A stretch of 64,000 nucleotides of DNA from CAZBWP01 sp964630265 (GCA_964630265.1 CAZVRW010000005.1:16630-80629), one strand, 5' to 3'. Positions 43,754-51,637 are shown, counted from the stretch's first letter. Translations and numbers: made by a program. Notes: generated by a model not told the origin, from the sequence alone.

Positions 43754-44254
43754 ATGTCGAAATTTAAAACTCAACTCATGGCGGCCATGGTTGCCCTGTC
43801 TTTGGGAATGTTCACGGCGAATGTTGCCTGGTCTTTGACGAACGAACAAATCGTCTCGATCCGCCAAACGTTCAGCCTGACGACCAGCGCCATCCATGAC
43901 GTTCTGGCGGGCGTGGCCGACTACAGCACGGCGCGGGCGGCCGACGACGAGTATGGCATGCACCGCGCCACGGCGGAGATGCTCAGCAGCATGGCGGAGG
44001 CACGGATCTGGACGGCATTGTTGGATGCCCAGGTCACCGCCGACGACGTGGGCGCGGCAACGGCGCAGTCGGTGGCCGACCTCCGCGCGCTGTTGGCAAC
44101 GACCTTCGGAAATTTGGCGAACGCCATGTTCTCGGGCGACCTCGACGCCATCAACACGGCGCTGGATGCCTCCTCCAACCGCTTCAACCAGCTTTTCGTC
44201 GACATGACGGCGCTCTCCAGCGACCTCGGACCACGGCTCGGCGCGGCGCGCTGA
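43754..44254 (+). CDS. Secreted all-helical hypothetical protein
   Basis: A 166-residue protein with a signal peptide (SKFKTQLMAAMVALSLGMFTANVAWS-L). The mature 140 residues look entirely alpha-helical, with amphipathic Ala/Leu-rich segments (NEQIVSIRQTFSLTTSAIHDVLAGVADY, AATAQSVADLRALLATTFGNLANAMF) and no cysteine. I do not recognise the family. It has its own good promoter, so it may be strongly expressed. The DUF1269 gene follows after 58 bases. Confidence 0.7.
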   Translation: MSKFKTQLMAAMVALSLGMFTANVAWSLTNEQIVSIRQTFSLTTSAIHDVLAGVADYSTARAADDEYGMHRATAEMLSSMAEARIWTALLDAQVTADDVGAATAQSVADLRALLATTFGNLANAMFSGDLDAINTALDASSNRFNQLFVDMTALSSDLGPRLGAAR

Positions 44255-44312
44255 TCGCCACTCCGTCAACGCCGTTCAGCCGGCTTTTCAAGACGCATCG
44301 AAGGGATGTTTT

Positions 44313-44828
44313 ATGAGTGACCTCGTCTGTCTCGCCTTCAAGGATCTGCATACCGCGGATCAATTCCTGAACGAGCTTCGCAGCATGCAGACCGAACACA
44401 TCCTCGAGTTGGAGGATGCCTGCGTGGTGGTGCGCGACGCCGACGGCAAGGTGCACCTGAAGCAGAGTGTCAACCTTGTCGCCCTCGGCGCCAGCAGCGG
44501 CGCTTCCATGGGCATGCTGATGGGCGCCCTCGTCGGCCTCTTGTTTCTCAATCCCCTCGCCGGCCTCGCGGTAGGCGGACTGATCGGCGCCGGCAGCGGC
44601 GCATTGCAGGGCAAATTCGCCGACTACGGCATCAACGACGACTTCATCAAGCAACTGGGCAACACCATCGCCCCCGGCACCTCGGCGCTGTTCCTTCTGG
44701 TCCGCAAGGCGGTCGCGGACAAGGTCATGCCGCGGCTCTCCCATTATCAGGCCACCGTTCTCAAGACCTCGCTGTCCGACGAGCAGGAGGAGCGGCTGAA
44801 GGCCGCCCTGTCGCAGGCGGCAGCGTAG
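44313..44828 (+). CDS. DUF1269 domain protein
   Basis: A 171-residue protein of the DUF1269 family. The N-terminal alpha/beta part reads DLVCLAFKDLHTADQFLNELRSM and ELEDACVVVRDADGKVHLKQSV. A Gly-rich glycine-zipper-like hydrophobic stretch follows (SSGASMGMLMGALVGLLFLNPLAGLAVGGLIGAGSGALQG), then DYGINDDFIKQLGNTIAPGTSALFLLV, the family's typical end. The hydrophobic stretch suggests membrane association. The function is unknown; stress-related expression is common for the family. Its stop codon is the first base triplet of a large hairpin. Confidence 0.85.
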   Translation: MSDLVCLAFKDLHTADQFLNELRSMQTEHILELEDACVVVRDADGKVHLKQSVNLVALGASSGASMGMLMGALVGLLFLNPLAGLAVGGLIGAGSGALQGKFADYGINDDFIKQLGNTIAPGTSALFLLVRKAVADKVMPRLSHYQATVLKTSLSDEQEERLKAALSQAAA

Positions 44829-44876
44829 AGCACGATCGGGTCACACGGCATCGTGTGGCATGTGAATCGTGCTCTA
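44826..44876. repeat. Nested inverted repeat (REP-like or terminator)
   Basis: TAGAGCACGAT (44826-44836) pairs perfectly with ATCGTGCTCTA (44866-44876). Inside it CACACG (44842-44847) pairs with CGTGTG (44852-44857) across a four-base loop, making a two-tier hairpin. It begins exactly at the DUF1269 stop codon, followed on the plus strand by AAAT, and may act as a terminator. The form also resembles dispersed palindromic intergenic repeats. Confidence 0.8.
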
Positions 44877-44889
44877 AATCCTGGAATGA

Positions 44890-44934
44890 GAGCAGGCTCG
44901 CGTTCGATGGTGTCCGTCGAACGCGAGCCTGCTC
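44890..44934. repeat. Perfect 18-bp inverted repeat
   Basis: The 18 bases at 44890-44907 (starting GAGCAGGCTCGCG) are the exact reverse complement of 44917-44934, around a nine-base loop. It lies 13 bases after the first hairpin, between DUF1269 and the convergent gltS gene. Both hairpins have arms starting GAGCA. Position suits a bidirectional terminator for the gltS operon, but the length and perfection of the stem also suggest a dispersed palindromic element. Confidence 0.85.
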
Positions 44935-44997
44935 CAGGTCCGTCCGTCGGGCGCCGCGACCCGCGGCGCCCGGCTCGCCGACCTCGCGCACTTGACT

Positions 44998-46197
44998 TCA
45001 AAGGGTGGCGAACAGGGCGATGGCCAGCGAGTTGACGATGTCGATGAAGATGCCGCACGCCAACGGAATGACGACGAAGGCGCGCGGCGCCCGCCCGTAG
45101 TGCTTTGCCACAGCAGAGATGACCGCCATGGTCGTCGCCGTCGAGCCCAGCGACATGCCGGCGAAACCGGACGCCATCACCGCCGCCTCATAGTCTCGTC
45201 CCATGACGCGAAAGACCAGCACGGCGGCGAACACCGCGGTGAGCAGGGCCTGAACGGTCACCATGGTCACGAGAAACCATAGCATGCCCTGGGTGTTCCA
45301 TAGCGGCATGCTCATCAGCGTCATGGTGTAGAACAGCCCGAGACTGACGTAGGCGATGAGGGTCAGGCATTGATCGCTTGCCGACCAATCGACCCGGCGT
45401 ATGAGCCGCGGCAGGGCGTTACCGAGGACGATGGCGGCGATCAGACAGCTGACGTAAAGCGGCAGCTGCGGACCTGCCGCGGTCAGGCCGAGATCCAGGC
45501 CCTGGCCGAGAATGATGGCGACGTGAATGCGCAACACGGCGAGCAGGAACGCCCGATAATCCAGTTGCGGGGAGGCGGCGTCGCGTGAGATGCCAACGTC
45601 CAGATCGGCGCTCGGTCCCGGCACCGGGAGGCTGTGGCGGCGGATGAGGAACCGGGCGATGGGGCCACCGACGCAGCAGGCAGCGATCAGCCCCAGCATG
45701 TTGGCGCCGGTACCGAGCCTGGAGACATGCTCGAAGCCGAATCGCGCCTCGAACAGCGGCGCCAAGGCGACCGTGGTCCCCGAGCGGCCCATCAACGCCA
45801 TGGAGCCGGTGACGATGCCCAGCTTCGGATCGTGGTCGAACGCCGTGGCCACCGCCATGCCCAACCCGTTCTGCAGCACGATGAAGACCGCCGCGAGCGC
45901 GATCAGCACGATCAGCGGGCGGCCGTTGGCAAGGATCTCGAAAAGCTTCGCCCGGAGCCCCAAGGCCGCGAAGAAATAGACGAGGAACAGCTCGCGTCGC
46001 CCGACGTCGAAGGTGATCTCCAGGTCGAACGCAAAGTAGACGAGCGTGATGATCACGGCGGCGGTAAGCCCGCCGACCACCGGTTCGGGAATGCTGAACA
46101 CCCGCAAGGGCCGGACCCGCGTGACAATGGCGCTGCCCAGGAAAAAGACGCAGATGGCGATCGTCGCGGTGACGAAGGGATCGACCTGAAGGCTCAT
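44998..46197 (-). CDS. gltS: Sodium/glutamate symporter GltS
   Basis: Na+-coupled glutamate transporter of the ESS family. It has 399 residues, the family's usual length, and about ten helices in two halves. Family segments are LGSAIVTRVRPLRVFSIPEPVVGGL, FFAALGLRAKLFEILANGRPL, GMAVATAFDHDPKLGIVTGSMALMGRSGTTVA, and the second-half repeat MASGFAGMSLGSTATTMAVISAVAKHYGRAPRAFVVIPLA with GAFFIDI-like GIFIDIVN. It is the last gene of a minus-strand unit after the Ntn amidase (42-base gap). Confidence 0.93.
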   Translation of the reverse strand: MSLQVDPFVTATIAICVFFLGSAIVTRVRPLRVFSIPEPVVGGLTAAVIITLVYFAFDLEITFDVGRRELFLVYFFAALGLRAKLFEILANGRPLIVLIALAAVFIVLQNGLGMAVATAFDHDPKLGIVTGSMALMGRSGTTVALAPLFEARFGFEHVSRLGTGANMLGLIAACCVGGPIARFLIRRHSLPVPGPSADLDVGISRDAASPQLDYRAFLLAVLRIHVAIILGQGLDLGLTAAGPQLPLYVSCLIAAIVLGNALPRLIRRVDWSASDQCLTLIAYVSLGLFYTMTLMSMPLWNTQGMLWFLVTMVTVQALLTAVFAAVLVFRVMGRDYEAAVMASGFAGMSLGSTATTMAVISAVAKHYGRAPRAFVVIPLACGIFIDIVNSLAIALFATL

Positions 46198-46239
46198 GCC
46201 GGTGCCCGAAGGGTCGTGGTCGCGGGCCGTCGTGGCCCG

Positions 46240-47316
46240 TCAGGCGCCGACGGTGGCGGCGTCCGAGCCGCCGGGGCGAGGCGCATCGGGGCGCGCGTTG
46301 CAGCGCAGCACCGCTGTCGCCGGCCCGTCCGCCTCGAAACCCTGCGCGACGACCGACCCGCTATCGGCGTCGGCGACGAAGACCAGCCGCGTCAGGGGAT
46401 TGAGGATCGGCGGCTGGAGCCAGTCGAAGGTGCCGGACTCCGCCGACAGGGCTTCGCGCATGCGCGCCAGGCGCAACGCGTTCTCCTGCCCGCGCGGCCG
46501 GCCGGACCAGCGGGGCGCCTGCCACGCATTCGCCGCGCACGCCGCCCCGGCGATCACATGCGCCGCATCCGCCTGCCGTTCGATGATACAGGCGTCGTCC
46601 GGCGCTAGCCCGGCCAGGGTGAAGATCGCCGGCAGCGCGATCGGCGTCGCCGTCAGCATGGCCTTGGCCTCGGCGAAGTCGCGCGCGCCCTCGAAGACCT
46701 GCCGCAGCAGGTATGTGGCCGGCAGGTGCGGTAAGCCCCAGACGCTGCGGCGGTTGACCAGCCAGTCCAACGCATAAATGCCGACGGGCTTGGCCATGGG
46801 CGCTTGGTTGAGTGCCGCGGCGAAGCGACCGGGGGCGACGGCCTGCAGCACCCCGTTATAGCCGGGCCACGTCAACGTCAGCCAGAGGCCGGCCTCACCG
46901 TGCACGCGGGCGGCGATGACGTAGCGGCCGAGGCCGCGGTCCGGCCAGTCCAGGACCCGCATCAGCCGCGCCGACCGGCCATCGGGCGATGGGCCGGCGG
47001 ACGACGTGCAGCCCCACTCGTAGCTGACGTTGAGGAAATAGGCGCCCGGCCGACCGAGGCGCGCGGCGATGCGGTCGATCTCCCCCAGATAGGACGGGTG
47101 CCAACGGGCGAGCCAACGGCGGGACAGAGTGTCGGCCATCCGAACGACGCGCATGGGAATGCGCCCGCTGCCGGCGTCGAGCAGAGCGGTGACGTGATCG
47201 AAGGCCCGTTCGAGGGTCTCGAACGGCCAGTCGACGCCCACATCCAGCAGCGGGATGTCCGGCAACGCCGTCGCCGGCGGCGCCGCCGCCGGGCCGCTAC
47301 TCGGTCGCGGACCCAT
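46240..47316 (-). CDS. Acid ceramidase/NAAA-like Ntn amide hydrolase
   Basis: A 358-residue protein that I place in the Ntn hydrolase family of acid ceramidase and N-acylethanolamine acid amidase. Cys102 in EWGCTSSAGP would be the autoprocessed N-terminal nucleophile. Arg119 and Asp122 in LMRVLDWPDRG follow at +17 and +20, close to the +16/+19 of human NAAA (C126/R142/D145) and ceramidase (C143/R159/D162). Next come LWLTLTWPGYNGVLQAVAPGRFAAALNQAP, the usual beta-layer and Asn region. Cleavage would release a roughly 101-residue alpha chain. There is no clear signal peptide. The substrate is unknown, an N-acyl amide or lipid amide by family. It overlaps the upstream lipoprotein gene by 20 bases. 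Confidence 0.65.
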   Translation of the reverse strand: MGPRPSSGPAAAPPATALPDIPLLDVGVDWPFETLERAFDHVTALLDAGSGRIPMRVVRMADTLSRRWLARWHPSYLGEIDRIAARLGRPGAYFLNVSYEWGCTSSAGPSPDGRSARLMRVLDWPDRGLGRYVIAARVHGEAGLWLTLTWPGYNGVLQAVAPGRFAAALNQAPMAKPVGIYALDWLVNRRSVWGLPHLPATYLLRQVFEGARDFAEAKAMLTATPIALPAIFTLAGLAPDDACIIERQADAAHVIAGAACAANAWQAPRWSGRPRGQENALRLARMREALSAESGTFDWLQPPILNPLTRLVFVADADSGSVVAQGFEADGPATAVLRCNARPDAPRPGGSDAATVGA

Positions 47317-48631
47317 CGGTTTTCGCCTCCAAATCGTCCAGCCGGTTCAGCAGCGTCTCGACGTCGCGGCGCTGAGCGTCGATATTCTCTTGATGCAGCC
47401 GGGCGACCCGCCGAAAGGGCGTGCCGCGCACGCTCAAGAACGGCGCGACGTGGGAGTCCTGCGGCTCCAGGGAGCGTTCGTACTTCTCCTGGAAGTGCAA
47501 CAGGTTCTGTCTCAGGTCGACGTATTTTGCGTCGGAGAGCAGGCGCACCGCCTGGGCGGTCCGCGCCATGCTGAACGGCGACTGGACGACGAACAGCTGG
47601 AAGTCGGTGGTGTAGATCTCGTTGGGCGTGTGCACCGGCATGGTCTTCACCAGCGCGCCGTGCCGCGTCGGCAGCCAGCGGAAGTCGTGGATGGCATCCC
47701 GGAGCGGGTCCTCGCGCCGAATGTCCCGGTAGCTGTCGACCGGCCCCTCGGTGCCGAGGATCGCCAAGTTGACGAACTCGTTGGCCGGCACGGCGAGATT
47801 GAAGAGATGCCGGATCTTCACGTCGAGCACCGACAGCGGCGTCCACATATTGGCGGCGGCCAGCGCGTTGCGGACGGTATGCACGCAGTTGTTGGCGAGA
47901 AGACTCCAATTGTAATCGGCCTCTCCCGTCGCGTACTCGACGTTCTTCTCATTGAGGAAGGCGATGATTTCGTCCAGCGCCGGCTCGGGCACCGGCACGC
48001 GCGCACAAAAAACGTTACGCGAGTATTGGAGCGCGAAGTCGGTGGCGATGGACTGGTCGGCGACGAAGTCCTCCAGTGTCCACTCCGGCTCGCGCGTCCA
48101 ATTTTCGTGCAGCTCCACGCCGTTGAAGACGCCCTTGTCGGTGGCGTCCCGCACCGTCGCCTCGAAGTGCGCCCGGGTCAGCGGCTCGCCGGTCTTCAGG
48201 TTGCCGGTATAGAACAACTCGTAGCCGGGAATGGCGATCCAGTTGACGTTGCGGAACCAGCGGCCGACGCTGACGCCGGCGCCGTGTTCCGGATCGTCCA
48301 ACGTCGTCGCCGCACCCCGACAGCGCCTGAGCTGCGGGAAGGGCGCCTCCTCGTCCTTGCACACCCCCTTGATGTACATCAGCGCGTGGCCGAAGGGATT
48401 GCCGCGTCCGGTACCGTCGAGGCGGCTCCATTGGCTGAGGGCGCAGAGCTCCACGTATTGCGGGAACAGCTCTTCGTAGAGGGGGTCGGCGCGCCGCTGG
48501 ATGATGACGTCATCGGTCTTCAACAGGAACCGCTGCAGCGGGCCGATCCAGTCGCCGCAGCCGGCGAGCAGCATCGGCACCGCAACGATCAGCAGCAGCC
48601 GCAGGCGCCGCGCCAGCAGACCATCAGCCAT
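47297..48631 (-). CDS. Large lipoprotein with a possible permuted papain-like site
   Basis: A 444-residue protein of no named family. The N-terminus is a lipoprotein signal (RLRLLLIVAVPMLLAGC, lipobox Cys25). His82 in PFGHALMYIKGVC and Cys249 in LLANNCVHTVRNALAAA come in the His-then-Cys order of permuted NlpC/P60, LRAT and DUF4105-type papain folds, and the NNC motif is typical of those. This suggests a periplasmic thiol hydrolase, but from two motifs only. A coiled-coil-like C-terminus (RLHQENIDAQRRDVETLLNRLDDLE) follows. It sits between a small lipoprotein gene (21 bases) and the Ntn amidase (20-base overlap). Confidence 0.7.
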   Translation of the reverse strand: MADGLLARRLRLLLIVAVPMLLAGCGDWIGPLQRFLLKTDDVIIQRRADPLYEELFPQYVELCALSQWSRLDGTGRGNPFGHALMYIKGVCKDEEAPFPQLRRCRGAATTLDDPEHGAGVSVGRWFRNVNWIAIPGYELFYTGNLKTGEPLTRAHFEATVRDATDKGVFNGVELHENWTREPEWTLEDFVADQSIATDFALQYSRNVFCARVPVPEPALDEIIAFLNEKNVEYATGEADYNWSLLANNCVHTVRNALAAANMWTPLSVLDVKIRHLFNLAVPANEFVNLAILGTEGPVDSYRDIRREDPLRDAIHDFRWLPTRHGALVKTMPVHTPNEIYTTDFQLFVVQSPFSMARTAQAVRLLSDAKYVDLRQNLLHFQEKYERSLEPQDSHVAPFLSVRGTPFRRVARLHQENIDAQRRDVETLLNRLDDLEAKTDGSATE

Positions 48632-48652
48632 GTCGACGGGCTCCTCGGTGGG

Positions 48653-48961
48653 TCACGGACGGGTCTCCGCTTCCGACGGGTCGGCGGGCGTCTCCGCCTC
48701 GGGCGCGGCTGCGTCGGTCACCGGTCCGCCATCGCTGCGCGCTCCCGGATGGCGCTGATCACACAACGAGGGGGGGTTCCAGCGCAGGCATTCCTGCACG
48801 CGCGCCTCCAGGCGCGCGCCGTGCGCCCGCGTTCCCGGCAGCGTCAGTTGCATGGCCCGGTCGCCGGAGCGGACATCCACCTGCTTGTCGCAGGCCGCGA
48901 GCAGACCGCTGATCAGCAGCATCGCGATCAACGATCGCGTGATGAGGTCAAGCATGTGCAT
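48653..48961 (-). CDS. Small hypothetical lipoprotein (102 aa)
   Basis: A 102-residue protein with lipoprotein signal DLITRSLIAMLLISGLLAAC (lipobox LAAC) and a mature part with two more cysteines (VQECLRWNPPSLCDQRH) and an acidic Pro/Glu/Ala-rich tail (APEAETPADPSEAETRP). It starts at ATG 48961 or 48955, with no strong Shine-Dalgarno. It heads the minus-strand unit that continues into the large lipoprotein, the Ntn amidase and gltS, and diverges from gpsA. No family is recognised. Confidence 0.65.
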   Translation of the reverse strand: MHMLDLITRSLIAMLLISGLLAACDKQVDVRSGDRAMQLTLPGTRAHGARLEARVQECLRWNPPSLCDQRHPGARSDGGPVTDAAAPEAETPADPSEAETRP

Positions 48962-49142
48962 GCGTTTTCGTCGCCCCGGGGAGATGGTCCGTTCCAATTC
49001 CCCGCCCGTGTGTCGGCGCGGCACTAAGTGCCGCCGCGATTGCCGGGTCAATTCGGCAAGTCCGATAAACGCGCGCGCTGGCCCTTGCCCCCCCAAGGGC
49101 ATTAAGGTTCCCTTCGGGCAATGACCGCGACGGAGTGGACGC

Positions 49143-50156
49143 ATGGAGCGGATCGGCGTGATCGGCGCGGGCGCGTGGGGGACGGCACTCGCCGCCGTCG
49201 CCGCCCGGGCAGGCAGACGCGCGGGGCGGGCGGTCGTGCTGTGGGCGCACGAATCCGACGTCGCCGCGACAATCAACGCCCGACACGAGAACCCAGCGTT
49301 TCTGCCCGGCGTGCGGCTGGCGCCGGAGATCCGCGCGACCAACGATCTCGCCGAGACCGCCGACGCGCCGTTGCTGCTGATGGTCGTGCCCGCCATCCAC
49401 CTGCGGGACGTCGCCACGGCGCTCGCCCCGCACTGTCGGCCGGGCACCCCCTTGGTGATCTGCGCCAAGGGCGTCGAGCGCGGCACCGGAGCGTTGGTCA
49501 CCGAGGTGATCGCCGAAACGGTGCCGGCGGCACGGCCCTGCGTGCTGTCGGGCCCGAGCTTCGCCGCCGAGGTGGCCCGGGACAAGCCGACCGCGGTGAC
49601 CTTCGCCGCCATCGACGCCGATCTGCGCGCGGCGGTGCCGGCCGCCGTCTCGACGCCGACGTTCCGCGTCTATGCCGCGGACGACCCGGTCGGGGCCGCC
49701 CTCGGCGGCGCGGTGAAGAACGTGCTGGCCATTGCCGCCGGCATCGTCGCCGGGCGCGACCTGGGAGACAATGCCCGCGCCGCCCTGATCACCCGCGGAC
49801 TGGCGGAAATGATGCGTCTCGCCGTCGCCTGCGGTGGCCAAGCCGAGACACTGATGGGCCTCGCCGGGCTCGGCGACTTGGTGCTCACCTGCAACGCCAT
49901 GCAGTCCCGCAATTTCTCCCTTGGCGAGGCGCTCGGTCGGGGCGAGCGCCTCGCCGACGTCCTGGCAGCCCGCGGCGGCGTGACCGAAGGGGTGTTTTCG
50001 GCCGAGGCGGTGGTGTCGCGGGCCTCGGCCCTGGCCGTCGACATGCCCATCGTCCGCGCCGTCGACGCGGTGCTCAATCGCGGCGCCGACATCGATCTGA
50101 CCATCGCCGACCTGCTCGCCCGACCGCTTACCCGGGAAGCGCCGACGCCCCCGTGA
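49143..50156 (+). CDS. gpsA: NAD(P)-dependent glycerol-3-phosphate dehydrogenase
   Basis: Reduces dihydroxyacetone phosphate to sn-glycerol-3-phosphate for phospholipid synthesis. The 337-residue enzyme has the dinucleotide motif GVIGAGAWGTALA, then ICAKGVERGTG, VLSGPSFAAEVARDKPTAVT, the catalytic lysine in ALGGAVKNVLAIAAGI, GLAEMMRL, GLGDLVLTC and NFSLGEALGRGE, and the closing GVTEGVFSAEAV. A CCCTTG/CAAGGG hairpin lies in the divergent region about 50 bases upstream. Next downstream is the separate ars operon. Confidence 0.97.
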   Translation: MERIGVIGAGAWGTALAAVAARAGRRAGRAVVLWAHESDVAATINARHENPAFLPGVRLAPEIRATNDLAETADAPLLLMVVPAIHLRDVATALAPHCRPGTPLVICAKGVERGTGALVTEVIAETVPAARPCVLSGPSFAAEVARDKPTAVTFAAIDADLRAAVPAAVSTPTFRVYAADDPVGAALGGAVKNVLAIAAGIVAGRDLGDNARAALITRGLAEMMRLAVACGGQAETLMGLAGLGDLVLTCNAMQSRNFSLGEALGRGERLADVLAARGGVTEGVFSAEAVVSRASALAVDMPIVRAVDAVLNRGADIDLTIADLLARPLTREAPTPP

Positions 50157-50193
50157 GCGGGCAGCGGCCGCCGGACATCCCCGCACGCGGCAC

Positions 50194-50221
50194 TTGACTC
50201 GATCATACGTTTCGATATTCT
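50194..50221 (+). promoter_or_regulatory. arsR promoter close to its start codon
   Basis: TTGACT, 16 bases, TATTCT: five and four matches to the sigma-70 boxes. The -10 ends seven bases before the arsR ATG at 50229, so transcription would begin at or next to the start codon and the mRNA would be leaderless or nearly so. A CGAT/ATCG-rich imperfect palindrome within the spacer (50200-50217) is a candidate ArsR operator. Confidence 0.5.
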
Positions 50222-50228
50222 TCAAAGG

Positions 50229-50627
50229 ATGGAAACGCTGGACGCCACCGCCTGCTTCGCCGCGCTCGCCCATGATCATCGGCTGTCGGTGTTTCGGCTG
50301 CTGGTGGAGCGGGGCCCCGGTGGCTTGGCTGCCGGCGACATCGCCGAGCGCGTTGGCGTGCCGCCGTCGACGCTGTCACACCACCTCGCCCATTTGGAGC
50401 GGGCCGGCCTGCTCCGGTCGTGGCGCGTGCAGCGCAACATCTTCTACGCCGTGGACGTGGAGGGCACGCGCCGCCTGGTTGCATTCCTGACTGAGGATTG
50501 CTGTCAGGGTCAACCCGAGATCTGCGGCTACGGGAGCGGAGGGATCTGCCGTGACGATCACGATCTATCACAACCCGAACTGCGGGACCTCTCGCAATGT
50601 TCTGGCGATGATCCGCAACTCCGGTGA
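50229..50627 (+). CDS. arsR: ArsR family As(III)-responsive repressor
   Basis: A 132-residue winged-helix metalloregulator. The HTH core reads LAHDHRLSVFRLLVERGPGGLAAGDIAERVGVPPSTLSHHLAHLERAGLLRSWRVQRNIFYAVD. Arsenite ligands would be Cys91, Cys92 and Cys99 in LTEDCCQGQPEICG, close to the C-terminal Cys95/Cys96/Cys102 site of Acidithiobacillus ferrooxidans ArsR rather than the helix-3 site of E. coli ArsR. The reading frame runs 77 bases into arsC before stopping, so the C-terminal 25 or so residues are probably a non-conserved tail. It should repress the operon until As(III) binds. Confidence 0.9.
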   Translation: METLDATACFAALAHDHRLSVFRLLVERGPGGLAAGDIAERVGVPPSTLSHHLAHLERAGLLRSWRVQRNIFYAVDVEGTRRLVAFLTEDCCQGQPEICGYGSGGICRDDHDLSQPELRDLSQCSGDDPQLR

Positions 50628-50955
50628 CGAGCCGGAGATCATCGAGTACTTGAAGACGCCGCCGAGCCGTGACGAACTGGTCTCGCTGATCACCCGCATG
50701 GGGATGCCGGTGCGAGACCTGCTGCGCCGCAAGGGCACACCCTATGACGCGTTGGGCCTCGACGATCCCAACCTCGACGACGATGCCCTGGTCGACGCCA
50801 TGATGGATCACCCGATCCTGATCAACCGGCCGATCGTCGTCAGCCCCCTTGGCGTCAAGCTGTGCCGTCCCTCGGAGGCGGTGCTCGACATCCTGCCCAA
50901 CCCGCAACGGACGCCGTTCGTCAAGGAGGACGGCACGCCCGTCGCGACGCCGTAG
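50551..50955 (+). CDS. arsC: Glutaredoxin-coupled arsenate reductase ArsC
   Basis: Arsenate reductase of the E. coli R773 type (ArsC/Spx superfamily), 134 residues. The active site is YHNPNCGTSRN with the single catalytic Cys near the N-terminus, followed by EIIEYLKTPPSRDEL, and the arginines of PILINRPIVVSPLGVKLCRPSE. It uses glutathione and glutaredoxin to reduce As(V) to As(III). The GTG start at 50551 has GGAGGG before it and lies inside arsR. Confidence 0.95.
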   Translation: MTITIYHNPNCGTSRNVLAMIRNSGDEPEIIEYLKTPPSRDELVSLITRMGMPVRDLLRRKGTPYDALGLDDPNLDDDALVDAMMDHPILINRPIVVSPLGVKLCRPSEAVLDILPNPQRTPFVKEDGTPVATP

Positions 50956-51018
50956 ACCGTCAAGCCGCGCAAGACAGACCTGTCAGGAAACAACCGGACC
51001 ATTCTGAGGAGGATCCCC

Positions 51019-51552
51019 ATGGCCACGACAGCTTCGGACAAGCCCTACAACGTCCTGTTCCTGTGCACCGGAAATTCGGCGCGCAGCATCATTGCGGAAT
51101 GCTTGTTGAACCGCTACGGGCAAGGCCGCTTCACCGCCTTCAGCGCCGGCAGCCACCCGGCTGGACAGGTCAACCCCTACGCCCTCGACCTGCTGCGCAA
51201 TCAGAATTACCCGACCGACGCCTTGCGCTCCAAGGACTGGGCCGAGTTCGCGGCGCCGGGCGCGCCGGAGCTCGATTTCGTCTTCACCGTCTGTGACAAC
51301 GCCGCGCAGGAGGTCTGTCCGATCTGGCCGGGCCAGCCCATGACCGCCCACTGGGGAGTGCCCGATCCGGCGGCGGTGGAGGGCAGCGAGGCGGTGAAGC
51401 GCGCCGCCTTCGCCGACACCATGCGGATGCTGACCCAACGGATCAGCATCTTCACCAGCCTGCCCCTGAAGTCCCTTGACAAGCTCAGCCTGCAAAAGCG
51501 GCTGGACGACATCGGCAAGATCAAGGATGCATCAGAGTCCGCCGCCCAATAG
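51019..51552 (+). CDS. arsC: Low-molecular-weight-phosphatase-type arsenate reductase
   Basis: A 177-residue protein of the LMW protein-tyrosine-phosphatase fold, the arsenate reductase family of S. aureus pI258 ArsC. The P-loop is NVLFLCTGNSARSIIAECLLN (CX5RS), and FTVCDNAAQEVCPIWPGQPMTAHWGVPDP includes two further cysteines and the general-acid DP. It probably couples to thioredoxin, or to mycothiol/glutathione-type thiols. AGGAGG stands close before the ATG. It is unrelated in fold to the arsC just upstream, so the operon carries two independent arsenate reductases, but no arsB, acr3 or arsA. Confidence 0.92.
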   Translation: MATTASDKPYNVLFLCTGNSARSIIAECLLNRYGQGRFTAFSAGSHPAGQVNPYALDLLRNQNYPTDALRSKDWAEFAAPGAPELDFVFTVCDNAAQEVCPIWPGQPMTAHWGVPDPAAVEGSEAVKRAAFADTMRMLTQRISIFTSLPLKSLDKLSLQKRLDDIGKIKDASESAAQ

Positions 51553-51637
51553 CCGTGGCGGCCAGGGCGGCGACCGCCGCCCTGCTCGGACCGGCGGCGA
51601 CAGCCGCCGCTTCCCCGCCCGAAGTCGCCGGGGCGCG

